IMG/VR virus record: IMGVR_UViG_3300025832_000005
Coordinates: 62,001 to 126,000 of that record
Strand: one strand, 5' to 3'
DNA from: a virus
Length of the DNA stretch: 64,000 bases
Of this stretch, positions 32,953-39,759 are shown in pieces (the first letter of the stretch is position 1; each line of letters begins with the position of its first letter). The notes beneath the pieces were generated by a model, which saw nothing but the letters and a program-made list of their open reading frames with translations, searched no databases and was not told where the DNA came from. Position numbers and translations under genes: made by a program.

Positions 32953-33963
32953 TTAGGAATTACGGCGCATACAAGTCATTTCTACGTACCGCTTCCATTT
33001 ATCGCCGTTCATCTTCTTGAGATCGGCAATCTTGAGTACCATACGCAAGCTCATTTCACGTAGCTTGAGTCGGTTAGTGTGTATATAATCCAGTAGATCT
33101 GATTGATCAGACTCACTAAAGTTATATTCGGTTAACATACCGTCACTGACGATCTGCTTACAACGCAACCACTTTTCGTGCATTGTATCCAGTGTAAGGT
33201 CCAAATAGTGACACCGTGACATAATAGCGTCTAGGTGATCTTTAATCTTACCACGTGTCTTTTCAAACTTGAGGTTAGTAATAAAGATAATCGAACCTTT
33301 AAACTCGAATTTGTCTGGAATGCCTTCGTTGTGAAGCACACGGCTTTCACTACGCCAGCTCAGGAACCGCTTTGGGCTACTGTCTAGTGCCGCTTTAAGC
33401 AAGTTAAGTGATGTCTCATCGTACAATACACTATCACAGTCATCTAGTACAAGCACACTGCCTTCGTTGGCATATTCAAATAGTAGCTTGTACAAACCAA
33501 TGGCACTTGCGGCACCTTTTTCCATTCCATATTTGCGTCCAGTACCTGTGGTACCCCCGCCCATTTTATTCATCATTTCCGCTTCATTCATTACCTTCTC
33601 TACACCGTAGGATTTACCTACACCTGGAGGACCAGTAACAACCATACCACGGACAACACCATCACATGATGCGTATGTCATATCTTCTAATACTTGAAAA
33701 CGTTCACGCAGACGTTCAATTATCTCTGCGTCTGTTTCAGTTTTTTCTGGCGTTTGTACTTCACCATTTGTCATTAATGAAAAGCAAGTTGTTCCTTTTA
33801 CATTAATACGGACATTGCGATCTGGCATATCATTATGCTCTTTGCCACATACTGTAATATAAGGGCCGGTTGCTCCGTCCTTAAATTCTTTAGTCATCTT
33901 AAAGACTTTGTCAGTTACTGGCATATTGCGGTATGTTCCGTTATGTACTATTACTTGTTGCAT
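32953..33963 (-). CDS. AAA ATPase
   Basis: 336 residues from MQQVIVHNGTYRN. An upstream ATG is rejected because it lies before the predicted transcription start, while GGAG lies ten bases before this one. Walker A GPPGVGKS at 111-118, Walker B LVLDDCD at about 171-177, a sensor-like IIFITNLKFE, and a C-terminal helical lid. The fold suggests a clamp-loader or chaperone-type AAA protein common in marine T4-like phages; partner unknown. Early promoter upstream, 3' UTR structured. Confidence 0.85.
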   Translation of the reverse strand: MQQVIVHNGTYRNMPVTDKVFKMTKEFKDGATGPYITVCGKEHNDMPDRNVRINVKGTTCFSLMTNGEVQTPEKTETDAEIIERLRERFQVLEDMTYASCDGVVRGMVVTGPPGVGKSYGVEKVMNEAEMMNKMGGGTTGTGRKYGMEKGAASAIGLYKLLFEYANEGSVLVLDDCDSVLYDETSLNLLKAALDSSPKRFLSWRSESRVLHNEGIPDKFEFKGSIIFITNLKFEKTRGKIKDHLDAIMSRCHYLDLTLDTMHEKWLRCKQIVSDGMLTEYNFSESDQSDLLDYIHTNRLKLREMSLRMVLKIADLKKMNGDKWKRYVEMTCMRRNS

Positions 33964-33998
33964 CTGTTTCTCACTCCATTTGCTCTGTTTATACATTC

Positions 33999-34027
33999 AT
34001 AATAACATCAAGTATTCGATAAGTCAA
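33999..34027 (-). promoter_or_regulatory. sigma70-type promoter
   Basis: TTGACT (34022-34027), 17 bp, TATTAT (33999-34004). Predicted +1 near 33992 for the AAA-ATPase gene; it overlaps the end of the upstream gene. Confidence 0.75.
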
Positions 34028-34719
34028 GCACTTTCTTCTACTCTTACGTAATTAATTACAGTTTCTTTACACTGACTAAACTTGCTGACGTCATGTTGCT
34101 TTACTTTACCAGTAAGAATAACGTTACGCCCTTCAAGCAATCCTGCGATATCAGGTTCTTTACTAAAGAAGAACTTCACAATGTTGTCATCTTTATCAAC
34201 ACAAGTTACCAAGTGAATTCCATATTTGGCGATAAACTTTACATCACGAACATATACACCAAAACGTAGACGTTCGCCACGTTTACCAATAAACTCACTT
34301 TTGTCACGTAGTTCGTCAAACCAAGTGTCTAGGTCATCACGCTTTTTACTAATACGTAAACTGTTGGGTAAACTAGCAATAACACTGATGCCAAAACTAT
34401 TGGTTTCGTTATTGCCTATTGACTTAATAACACCGTCTTCAAAACTATTAAGTGTACCCATGAGCTTCTTTGCTACTAGTGTACCTTTAAAATATTCACG
34501 TATTTCAACAGCACGTTCTTTTTGCTGATCAGTAATTTCTGGCATATCAACTGTGCCATTCATATACTGAAAGATCGCAGTTTTATTATCTTTAGTTTCT
34601 TCTCCACGATCACTGTCGTAAAATCCAAACCCACTTTTAATAAACCCTTGCTGATCATCAACATATACAGACAATTGCAAGGCTTGATCCACATTGTAAA
34701 CTGTTTCTGACTTTTTCAT
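34024..34719 (-). CDS. hypothetical protein with OB-fold-like C-terminus
   Basis: 231 residues. The C-terminal 90 residues (RFGVYVRDVKFIAKYGIHLVTCVDKDDNIVKFFF ... ILTGKVKQHD) have the strand pattern of an OB-fold, suggesting nucleic-acid binding. The N-terminal part is charged and helical. Overlaps the gene at 34716 by four bases in a three-gene early operon started at 35247-35275. No family recognised. Confidence 0.68.
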   Translation of the reverse strand: MKKSETVYNVDQALQLSVYVDDQQGFIKSGFGFYDSDRGEETKDNKTAIFQYMNGTVDMPEITDQQKERAVEIREYFKGTLVAKKLMGTLNSFEDGVIKSIGNNETNSFGISVIASLPNSLRISKKRDDLDTWFDELRDKSEFIGKRGERLRFGVYVRDVKFIAKYGIHLVTCVDKDDNIVKFFFSKEPDIAGLLEGRNVILTGKVKQHDVSKFSQCKETVINYVRVEESA

Positions 34720-34925
34720 ACTGATAACTTTCCACCAAATTTACGGATACGTTCGTTAGCTTCTTCTTGCTTCCACTCAGCTACTTTATCCCAAGCACGA
34801 CAGCTAGCCCAGTTGCCACTGTTTGACATTTTTGCGATCATACGGTGAGCTTCTTTCATTGTCAATCCAGACTGATAAAAGTAATCTTTTTTCTCACCGA
34901 AATTTCTTGCTTCAATTGCCCACAT
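34716..34925 (-). CDS. small hypothetical protein
   Basis: 69 residues, Trp/Lys/Glu-rich (MWAIEARNFGEKKDYFYQSG ... WKQEEANERIRKFGGKLSV), probably a small helical domain. Short intergenic gap of four bases to the preceding gene. No family recognised. Confidence 0.65.
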   Translation of the reverse strand: MWAIEARNFGEKKDYFYQSGLTMKEAHRMIAKMSNSGNWASCRAWDKVAEWKQEEANERIRKFGGKLSV

Positions 34926-34929
34926 CTGA

Positions 34930-35214
34930 TTAGGCTCCTATGCTTAGTGGTGTTAACATTGATGCTGTAACTTTCCACTGTGTAGACGAGTTGTTATCAA
35001 GTACAACTACAGTCTTTTGATTAACTTTGGTAACACGCCCTGTTACTGTAGCATTACGGCGTCCTGTAAATGATACAATGTCACCTACCATAAACGAACG
35101 TGATGCTTGACGAGCAAGGAATGTTTGACGCAATTTAACTGCTGCAATAATCTGATTTAGTTCATCACGATCACTGTTTTGGATTGCTTGGATTGCTGTG
35201 TTTAACATTACCAT
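34930..35214 (-). CDS. small SH3/KOW-like hypothetical protein
   Basis: 94 residues. N-terminal helix (AIQNSDRDELNQIIAAVKLRQTFLARQ) and a small beta domain SFMVGDIVSFTGRRNATVTGRVTKVN ending STQWKVTASML, a widespread phage/bacterial pattern of unknown role. AAGGA precedes the ATG. First gene after the palindromic promoter at 35247-35275. Confidence 0.72.
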   Translation of the reverse strand: MVMLNTAIQAIQNSDRDELNQIIAAVKLRQTFLARQASRSFMVGDIVSFTGRRNATVTGRVTKVNQKTVVVLDNNSSTQWKVTASMLTPLSIGA

Positions 35215-35246
35215 TGTGTTATTCCTTTTGCTTTGTTTATACTAAT

Positions 35247-35275
35247 ACTATACAGTAAGACGTCTTGGTTGTCAA
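35247..35275 (-). promoter_or_regulatory. sigma70-type promoter with AAGACGTCTT palindrome
   Basis: TTGACA (35270-35275), 17 bp containing the palindrome AAGACGTCTT, then TATAGT (35247-35252). Same -10 and related spacer as at 6065 and 41291. Confidence 0.85.
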
Positions 35276-35658
35276 CCTACGATTTTAATATCTACGCTTT
35301 CACTGTAGTATCCGTTGCTTTCACCGTACCAGCGAATATCTACTGAGCCTTTTATAGTTCTAAAACGGTAGTAGGTCCAAGTTTCGCTTTCACTGTATTC
35401 TTTGCTTTCGCCGTCGTAGTTGCTTACTTCTTCAACCAACAGCAGTGGAGTTCCAACAAGATCATCTAAGTCGCCTACAATGTCTTCGATGTATACGCTT
35501 TCACAGCAGTCCTGCATATGATACATACGCACATAGTGATCTTCAGTCAAGTGGAAGCGAAGTTCGTAGTCATCAAGTTTTAATACTTTGCAAAGAATTC
35601 GTCCCTGCAAATCTTCAAACGATTTTACTGGATCTACTACTGTTTTAACCATTGCCAT
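35272..35658 (-). CDS. conserved hypothetical protein (DUF7448-like)
   Basis: 128 residues. Conserved core YHMQDCCESVYIEDIVGDLDDLVGTPLLLVEE followed by SETWTYYRFRTIKGSVDIRWYGESNGYYSE, a family found in many phages and bacteria without known function. AAGGA precedes the ATG. It ends on the -35 box of the next promoter, so it forms its own early unit driven from 35694-35722. Confidence 0.78.
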   Translation of the reverse strand: MAMVKTVVDPVKSFEDLQGRILCKVLKLDDYELRFHLTEDHYVRMYHMQDCCESVYIEDIVGDLDDLVGTPLLLVEEVSNYDGESKEYSESETWTYYRFRTIKGSVDIRWYGESNGYYSESVDIKIVG

Positions 35659-35693
35659 TTTGTATTCCTTGCTTTTGTTTAACTTATACTAAT

Positions 35694-35722
35694 GTTCTAG
35701 CAGTTCTAGATCAGGAAGTCAA
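35694..35722 (-). promoter_or_regulatory. promoter with TCTAGAACTGCTAGA element
   Basis: TTGACT (35717-35722), 17 bp, extended -10 TGC-TAGAAC. The spacer and -10 carry ATCTAGAACTGCTAGAAC, nearly the same as at 40852-40880. Imperfect -10, but the recurrence supports function. Confidence 0.65.
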
Positions 35723-35782
35723 CAAAAAACAGAACAAAGGTTTCCAGTGTTTTCAATAGGTTATAAAATAGTTTGAATTAAT

Positions 35783-35998
35783 TTAAGAAACTTTTCCGTA
35801 TTCTTGGATAGTTTCTCTGGTTAGAATGCCATCTATCCAATTACTTGCCGCATCTTTGACATAATTAATATGTTTATTTGGATATTCAATACCGCCTACC
35901 CATTTATCATTTTCATAATATGCTACACTAAAGACTTCGTCTTGTAGCATAATTACGCTGAGTTTTTCTTCTTTGGTATATGAGTCGATAATTTTCAT
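35783..35998 (-). CDS. small hypothetical protein
   Basis: 71 residues (MKIIDSYTKEEKLSVIMLQDEVFSVAYYENDKWVGG...), alpha/beta, cytosolic. It follows the 273-residue hypothetical gene by two bases and is the last gene of an early operon. Downstream, GTTTTCAATAGGTTATAA (35751-35768) repeats the sequence beside the terminator at 6118. Function unknown. Confidence 0.65.
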   Translation of the reverse strand: MKIIDSYTKEEKLSVIMLQDEVFSVAYYENDKWVGGIEYPNKHINYVKDAASNWIDGILTRETIQEYGKVS

Positions 35999-36000
35999 TG

Positions 36001-36822
36001 TTATTCCTCTTTGGTTAAGCTAGTACGACAAACTGTTGGATATTTAGAAAAAGTTTCGTAAAGAGTTGTAGGCGAGTCTTGTGGCTCACCAATTAATAAT
36101 ACTTCACTAGTAAGAAGTTTTGTATACGATTCTTTATCATAACCTAACTTAATTAGTTCATCTTCATATTCTTCAAATATATTCTGTTGATGATGGAATA
36201 GATTTTTAAATATTGTTGGAGCAGTGGAATTTTTGTTTTGAGTTAAGTTTAAGTTTAAGTAAAAATTTGACGGTATTTCTAAAACTCTATTGTTAACAGT
36301 ATCAAAATCTTCCTCAATAGCTAATTCATTATTTTCTTGTGTATAATCAATTTGACTATGTATATAACTATTGCTAATATTATTGTGATTATAGATGTTA
36401 TCCATAAACAATACTAATGCTCCCCAACTTGTGCTGTTTCTTTTTCCAAATCCATAATCCATTAACTCACTATTGGGTAATGATATTATGTCTTCGTCAG
36501 GCAATAGCGAGATATGCTGTAATAGCATATCCATATCCAAATAATCTTTATTAAAATGGAATGGCTTATGCCGTGTGTTGATCATCTTAAGGTGTGGTTT
36601 TCTGATAATCTTTTCCCATTGTTCAACTAATTTAACAACTAATGGATTTTCCATATTCAGTTTCCAGGAAAGTGACGCTTTTTCCACTTCTGGATTCTGT
36701 TTGTATAGATTATAAGATTTACGATATTCAGGTTGTTCATGTTCTGACTGTACAATCCATTCACCATTGTTATCTATTTCATCAGTCAATCCAATAGTAA
36801 AGATTAAAGTCTTAGCTGTCAT
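36001..36822 (-). CDS. hypothetical protein
   Basis: 273 residues, acidic, no membrane segment. Starts TAKTLIFTIGLTDEIDNNGEW and has an Asn-rich middle (NIYNHNNISNSYIHSQIDY). The beginning resembles a short beta-strand/turn but I see no recognisable catalytic motif. Its start overlaps the stop of the gene at 36822. The composition (Asn/Ile-rich) is more AT-biased than its neighbours, suggesting a less conserved accessory gene. Confidence 0.65.
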   Translation of the reverse strand: MTAKTLIFTIGLTDEIDNNGEWIVQSEHEQPEYRKSYNLYKQNPEVEKASLSWKLNMENPLVVKLVEQWEKIIRKPHLKMINTRHKPFHFNKDYLDMDMLLQHISLLPDEDIISLPNSELMDYGFGKRNSTSWGALVLFMDNIYNHNNISNSYIHSQIDYTQENNELAIEEDFDTVNNRVLEIPSNFYLNLNLTQNKNSTAPTIFKNLFHHQQNIFEEYEDELIKLGYDKESYTKLLTSEVLLIGEPQDSPTTLYETFSKYPTVCRTSLTKEE

Positions 36823-37055
36823 TATTTTTTCCTGTTAACTGTCTTAAAAAAGCCTTCATGGCTTTGAAATGATGCTATCAGTTCTTCCCATTGTTGTGGT
36901 GATATTGCTATAGCATGTGGTATTTTTTTATCATCTTCAAATTGTCTAATATAGACAATGTCATCAAAACTATTAATAATAAGGTCAGAGTAATTACCGT
37001 GATCGTCCATGATTGTGATCGTAATCTCATCATGATCCATTTCTACGCTATACAT
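36822..37055 (-). CDS. small conserved phage protein
   Basis: 77 residues, acidic (MYSVEMDHDEITITIMDDHGNYSD ... IVYIRQFEDD). A pattern seen in a small marine T4-like phage family. AAGG and AGGAG lie upstream of the ATG. Beta-rich first half, helical second half; function unknown. Confidence 0.68.
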   Translation of the reverse strand: MYSVEMDHDEITITIMDDHGNYSDLIINSFDDIVYIRQFEDDKKIPHAIAISPQQWEELIASFQSHEGFFKTVNRKK

Positions 37056-37103
37056 CTGACCTTATACTCCTGTCCACTGTGTTCTTATTTAAGGGATTCA
37101 GGT

Positions 37104-37307
37104 TCATTCAGAAAAGTGAGTGTTTAGCATTTCAATACGATCAGTTGCTGATGCCATTTTATCAAGTTCTTCTTGAATAGCTTCAACAATATCGCTGTGT
37201 TCACCAATACCAACTGCGTGGTTCATGTATACCAAGATGTTTGTTTTGGCACGTTCTAGTTCACCCTCGGCGTGCATACGTGCTGCTTTTACTAATTGTT
37301 CTTTCAT
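37104..37307 (-). CDS. small conserved phage protein
   Basis: 67 residues from MKEQLVKAARMHAEGELERAK, which follows AAGGATAATAAA; an upstream extension into the DUF805 gene is rejected. All-helical, with YMNHAVGIGEHSDIVEAIQEELDKMA, the pattern of a conserved marine T4-like phage protein often found near DNA-metabolism genes. Function unknown. Confidence 0.75.
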   Translation of the reverse strand: MKEQLVKAARMHAEGELERAKTNILVYMNHAVGIGEHSDIVEAIQEELDKMASATDRIEMLNTHFSE

Positions 37308-37311
37308 TTTA

Positions 37312-37629
37312 TTATCCTTCTGAATCCTTAGTTGATAGACAACCAAGTACAATAGTAACAACTGATCCAATAAATGGAATCAATGTTGCGGCGGTCCACC
37401 ATGGATTTAATCCACAATTACGGCATCGTTTAGCTGTTACTGCTAGCATAACCCACAGTAAGGAAATCAGTGCCACCATACTAATTAAAAGTACCATTGC
37501 GCTACCACTTTCAACAAACGGAGTTACTATAATTACCGCAAGAAACGTAATTACTATTGTACCCCAATATTGACTTCTAGGTGCGGAACCATTAAAACTA
37601 AAGTTTCTTTTAAAATCTTCTGTTAACAT
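37312..37629 (-). CDS. DUF805 family membrane protein
   Basis: 105 residues. FSFNGSAPRSQYWGT at the start, three or four hydrophobic helices, AKRCRNCGLNPWW (the family's R-x-x-D/N-x-G-x-x-W turn) and IPFIGSVVTIVLGC match DUF805 inner-membrane proteins. Lies directly after the tRNA cluster (20 bases from tRNA-Gln), probably on the same transcript. Role in infection unknown. Confidence 0.85.
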   Translation of the reverse strand: MLTEDFKRNFSFNGSAPRSQYWGTIVITFLAVIIVTPFVESGSAMVLLISMVALISLLWVMLAVTAKRCRNCGLNPWWTAATLIPFIGSVVTIVLGCLSTKDSEG

Positions 37630-37648
37630 ATTTTTTCTTTCTATTATT

Positions 37649-37723
37649 TGGCTGGGTCGATAGGACTCGAACCTATACTCTACGCTACCAAAAAGCGGTG
37701 CATTACCATTATGCTACGACCCA
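37649..37723 (-). tRNA. tRNA-Gln (anticodon TTG)
   Basis: Seven-base acceptor TGGGTCG/CGACCCA, D-arm GCAT...ATGC, anticodon loop TTTTGGT, T-arm ATAGG-TTCGAGT-CCTAT, encoded CCA. Last tRNA of the minus-strand cluster. Confidence 0.92.
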
Positions 37724-37728
37724 TTACT

Positions 37729-37803
37729 TGGCAGTCCCTAGGGGAATTGAACCCCTCTTTCCAGGTTGAAAACCTGGCGTCCTAACCGATAGACGAAGGG
37801 ACC
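37729..37803 (-). tRNA. tRNA-Glu (anticodon TTC)
   Basis: Complete cloverleaf: acceptor GGTCCCT/AGGGACT (first pair G-U), anticodon stem CCAGG with loop TTTTCAA, T-loop TTCAATT, CCA encoded. Confidence 0.95.
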
Positions 37804-37807
37804 ATTA

Positions 37808-37892
37808 TGGTGCGGATGGAGAGACTCGAACTCTCACGCCGTGAAGCACAGGTACCTAAAACCTGCGTGTCTACCGATTCCACCACATCCGC
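37808..37892 (-). tRNA. tRNA-Leu (anticodon TAG)
   Basis: Acceptor GCGGATG/CATCCGC, class II variable arm, anticodon loop TTTAGGT, T-loop TTCGAGT, encoded CCA. Confidence 0.95.
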
Positions 37893-37895
37893 TTA

Positions 37896-37932
37896 TGGTG
37901 CCTGTTGAGAGACTTGAACTCCCGACCGGCTT
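37896..37932 (-). pseudogene. 3' half of a tRNA (T-arm and acceptor only)
   Basis: A complete T-arm (GGGAG-TTCAAGT-CTCTC) and acceptor strand AACAGGC-A-CCA, but nothing upstream except the neighbouring tRNA-Thr. Remnant of a tRNA cut by insertion or recombination. Confidence 0.8.
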
Positions 37933-37936
37933 ATTA

Positions 37937-38011
37937 TGGTGCTGATGGAGAGAATCGAACTCCCAATCTACTGATTACAAATCAGTTGCCTTACCATTGG
38001 GCCACATCAGC
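37937..38011 (-). tRNA. tRNA-Thr (anticodon TGT)
   Basis: Acceptor GCTGATG/CATCAGC, anticodon stem CTGAT with loop TTGTAA-type (TGT), T-loop TTCGATT, encoded CCA. Its 5' end abuts the stop of the HNH gene with no gap. Confidence 0.95.
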
Positions 38012-38518
38012 TTAGAAACTTTGTCCTTCATAATAGCGTTTCATTCTACTATGTCGTCCGTTTCCTTTATTCTTACCCTTGTATGTTAATGTCTGACTAT
38101 GACAGTTAGGACATAACAAACTTAGGTTATCTTCAGCGTTATTTTCTGAATTGCCATCTTTGTGTTCTAATTCTAACACAATTGGCTTTTGGTTCCACTC
38201 AGTAATTCCGCATTGCCAGCAACCACTTACTTGTTCTGCCAAGTACCGTTTAACTGGTCCTTTGCTTAGTTTACCTGTTTCCTTCCAAACACGAACGTAT
38301 TCGTTATGTTGGAAACTATGTTGGCACTCTAAATTACAAAATTTATTCTTAGTCGAGTGTGACCATTTATTTTCATTTCCACAGTGCAGACATATAAATG
38401 TTTTTATAGGTCCTGCTCTGCTAACGCTATATCTACTTCCTTCTTTATGTGCTACCATATGTGCGTTCAACGCTCTTTGGGTAGCATATTCTTTATTACA
38501 TTCACCGCACTTAAACAT
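38012..38518 (-). CDS. HNH homing-type endonuclease with zinc finger
   Basis: 168 residues. N-terminal C2H2 finger (MFKCGECNKEYATQRALNAHMVAH), a second Cys pair (CLHCGN...CNLEC) and a third (CWQCG), then the HNH core LELEHKDGNSENNAEDNLSLLCPNCHSQ. Typical of free-standing homing endonucleases. Sits between a 5' tRNA fragment and an intact tRNA-Thr whose first base follows its stop directly. Upstream are AAGGAG and a late-type octamer CATAAATA (38544-38551), plus a palindrome AGCAAAATTTGCT (38558-38570). Confidence 0.88.
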   Translation of the reverse strand: MFKCGECNKEYATQRALNAHMVAHKEGSRYSVSRAGPIKTFICLHCGNENKWSHSTKNKFCNLECQHSFQHNEYVRVWKETGKLSKGPVKRYLAEQVSGCWQCGITEWNQKPIVLELEHKDGNSENNAEDNLSLLCPNCHSQTLTYKGKNKGNGRHSRMKRYYEGQSF

Positions 38519-38585
38519 CAGTGGCTCCTTATTTGCTCAAAAGTATTTATGCTTTTAAGCAAAATTTGCTCTATTAGTTGAGCAA

Positions 38586-38608
38586 GCTACCAACTGAGCT
38601 ATTGCGGC
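38586..38608 (-). pseudogene. 5' tRNA fragment
   Basis: GCCGCAA-TA-GCTCAGTTGGTAG is the acceptor and D-arm of a tRNA; no matching 3' half follows. It precedes the HNH gene and is next to the palindrome AGCAAAATTTGCT. Confidence 0.7.
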
Positions 38609-38609
38609 G

Positions 38610-38684
38610 TTATCTTTTTACTCTACAAATTGGACAAAAGTCGTTGTGATCCAATTCAAATTTACATTCAGGACATTTATTCAT
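38610..38684 (-). CDS. possible 24-residue zinc-ribbon microprotein
   Basis: ATG-started frame with two CPxC motifs: MNKCPECKFELDHNDFCPICR and a KR end. AGGA lies eleven bases upstream. It fits between tRNA-Ser and the 5' tRNA fragment. Four spaced Cys argue for selection, but length is short and it could be a chance or decayed end of an HNH gene. Confidence 0.35.
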   Translation of the reverse strand: MNKCPECKFELDHNDFCPICRVKR

Positions 38685-38705
38685 ATTAATACTTATCCTG
38701 TATCT

Positions 38706-38797
38706 TGGCGGGCAGCCAGGGATTCGAACCCTGGGAACGCTATTAACGTTCGTCCGCTTAGTAGGCGGGTGCTTTAAACCACTCAGCCAACTGCCCG
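38706..38797 (-). tRNA. tRNA-Ser (anticodon ACT)
   Basis: Class II tRNA: acceptor CGGGCAG/CTGCCCG, D-arm TGGCTGAGTGG, anticodon loop CTACTAA, long variable arm, T-loop TTCGAAT, encoded CCA. Anticodon ACT (A34) is unusual for bacteria, where GCT is normal. The 5' 15 bases overlap the end of an HNH gene. Confidence 0.88.
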
Positions 38798-39187
38798 TAA
38801 ACCGTCCCAACCTCCAAGTATTGCATGTTCTTCTGCATGACAGTTTGCACATAACAATGCGCACTTATCTACTTCTTCTAAAAAGACCTGTAAGTTTTTA
38901 GATCTTCTAAACGCTTTTGGGTCCTTCTTAGTCGGGTCTTTGTGATGAAACTGTAATGCTCCTGTGTAGTTGTTATATCCACACTTTTCGCAACAGCCAC
39001 CTTTATGTTTAATCGCTTGCAACCTAACATCTTTTTGTGTTTGGTGCGTTAATTTAATGTGACAACTTTTACACCGGATCTTCTGACCACCATAAAAGTT
39101 GTCTGGATTAGTTTCGTTACAAGTCTTACACAAGTATGGCTTTACCACACCTTTCTTACCTGAACTGCCTATGCCTTCTAAGTTCAT
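38783..39187 (-). CDS. HNH homing-type endonuclease
   Basis: 134 residues. Four Cys of an N-terminal ribbon (YLCKTCNE...IRCKSCH), a second pair (CCEKCGYNNY), then the HNH core LQFHHKDPTKK ... LLCANCHAEEH. The last 15 bases are inside tRNA-Ser. Upstream is a 5' tRNA-Ser fragment, a perfect palindrome AAAGTAAATTTACTTT (39219-39234), a CTAAATA octamer (39206-39212) and GGAG. Same arrangement as the HNH gene at 38012. Confidence 0.85.
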   Translation of the reverse strand: MNLEGIGSSGKKGVVKPYLCKTCNETNPDNFYGGQKIRCKSCHIKLTHQTQKDVRLQAIKHKGGCCEKCGYNNYTGALQFHHKDPTKKDPKAFRRSKNLQVFLEEVDKCALLCANCHAEEHAILGGWDGLRAVG

Positions 39188-39228
39188 CTTACTCTCCTAT
39201 ACTGTTATTTAGCATATTAAAGTAAATT

Positions 39229-39256
39229 TACTTTAAGCCACTCAGCCACCTGTCCG
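39229..39256 (-). pseudogene. 5' fragment of a tRNA-Ser
   Basis: CGGACAG-GTGGCTGAGTGGCTTAAAG is close to the 5' end of the intact tRNA-Ser (CGGGCAG-TTGGCTGAGTGG-TTTAAAG) but stops at a 16-bp palindrome. It marks the other border of the HNH cassette. Confidence 0.8.
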
Positions 39257-39261
39257 TATTC

Positions 39262-39337
39262 TGGCTCCCTCTGCTGGGCTCGAACCAGCGACAAATTGAT
39301 TAACAGTCAATTGCTCTACCAACTGAGCTAAGAGGGA
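39262..39337 (-). tRNA. tRNA-Asn (anticodon GTT)
   Basis: Acceptor TCCCTCT/AGAGGGA, D-arm GCTC...GAGC, anticodon loop CTGTTAA, T-arm GCTGG-TTCGAGC-CCAGC, encoded CCA. Confidence 0.95.
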
Positions 39338-39340
39338 ATA

Positions 39341-39448
39341 AAGACTGCTTATTGCTAACACACCTATCAACACTTCCTCCCTCACCTAGCCTTATTGACA
39401 TTGCTAGTTACGTTTGGTTGCTACTTGTGTGTAGCAATAAGCAGTCTT
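39341..39448. repeat. 22-bp inverted repeat forming a 108-nt hairpin element
   Basis: Arms AAGACTGCTTATTGCTAACAC and GTGTGTAGCAATAAGCAGTC-TT pair except for one extra A, around a loop of about 63 bases. It lies between tRNA-Asn and a degenerate tRNA. No reading frame inside. It may be a small structured RNA or a recombination/processing signal. Confidence 0.85.
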
Positions 39449-39457
39449 CCTTATTCT

Positions 39458-39526
39458 TGGTGCCCTCTCCCGGACTCGAACCGGGACGCTGTGAAGACTG
39501 AGGATCCCCATTCTCCATCACTAGGG
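39458..39526 (-). pseudogene. degenerate chimeric tRNA
   Basis: The 3' half (CCCGG-TTCGAGT-CCGGG, AGAGGGC-A-CCA) is intact and its acceptor pairs perfectly with the 5' fragment at 39760-39784. The 5' half instead resembles the tRNA at 39991-40075 (CCTAGTGATGG, AATGGGGA, CCTCAG). The anticodon arm cannot form. Reads as a recombinant between two tRNA genes. Confidence 0.7.
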
Positions 39527-39534
39527 TTATTCTT

Positions 39535-39628
39535 TGGTGCGGGCGGTGGGACTTGAACCCACAACGTGATCATTAATCTGTGAAGGATTTTAAGTCCTTT
39601 GCGTTTCAACCAATTTCGCCACGCCCGC
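39535..39628 (-). tRNA. tRNA-Leu (anticodon TAA)
   Basis: Acceptor GCGGGCG/CGCCCGC, class II variable arm, anticodon stem AGGAC-type with loop TTAAAA carrying TAA, T-loop TTCAAGT, encoded CCA. Confidence 0.94.
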
Positions 39629-39752
39629 TTATTAACTTTTTAACTCTGGAATAGTTGCCCCCTTTTGGAGCAAGTCCAACTTCTAACAACGTTTGTCTTA
39701 TATTACTATGATTATCGTATGCTGTCAATAACTCATTGTCAGAAACTTTAAC
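39606..39752 (-). pseudogene. remnant of a homing endonuclease DNA-binding region
   Basis: A 48-codon open frame without an ATG encodes VKVSDNELLTAYDNHSNIRQ followed by TLLEVGLAPKGGNYSRVKKLI. The GLAPKGGNY..VK.LI signature is the helical DNA-recognition segment common in HNH homing endonucleases. The frame runs into tRNA-Leu and stops there; no HNH core is left. Upstream is a 5' tRNA fragment. Confidence 0.65.
39700..39728 (-). promoter_or_regulatory. sigma70-type promoter within the tRNA cluster
   Basis: TTGACA (39723-39728), 17 bp, TAATAT (39700-39705) on the minus strand, upstream of tRNA-Leu(TAA). It overlaps the homing-endonuclease remnant. Confidence 0.65.
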
Positions 39753-39759
39753 TTAAACA

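Noticed and set aside
33964-33996. Upstream ATG for the AAA ATPase (MYKQSKW...)
   Set aside because: It lies at or before the predicted transcription start, and GGAG is correctly placed for the later ATG at 33963.
39341-39448. tmRNA or group I intron in the tRNA cluster
   Set aside because: No tRNA-like ends paired with a tag frame, and no conserved intron core could be found; only the long inverted repeat is supported.
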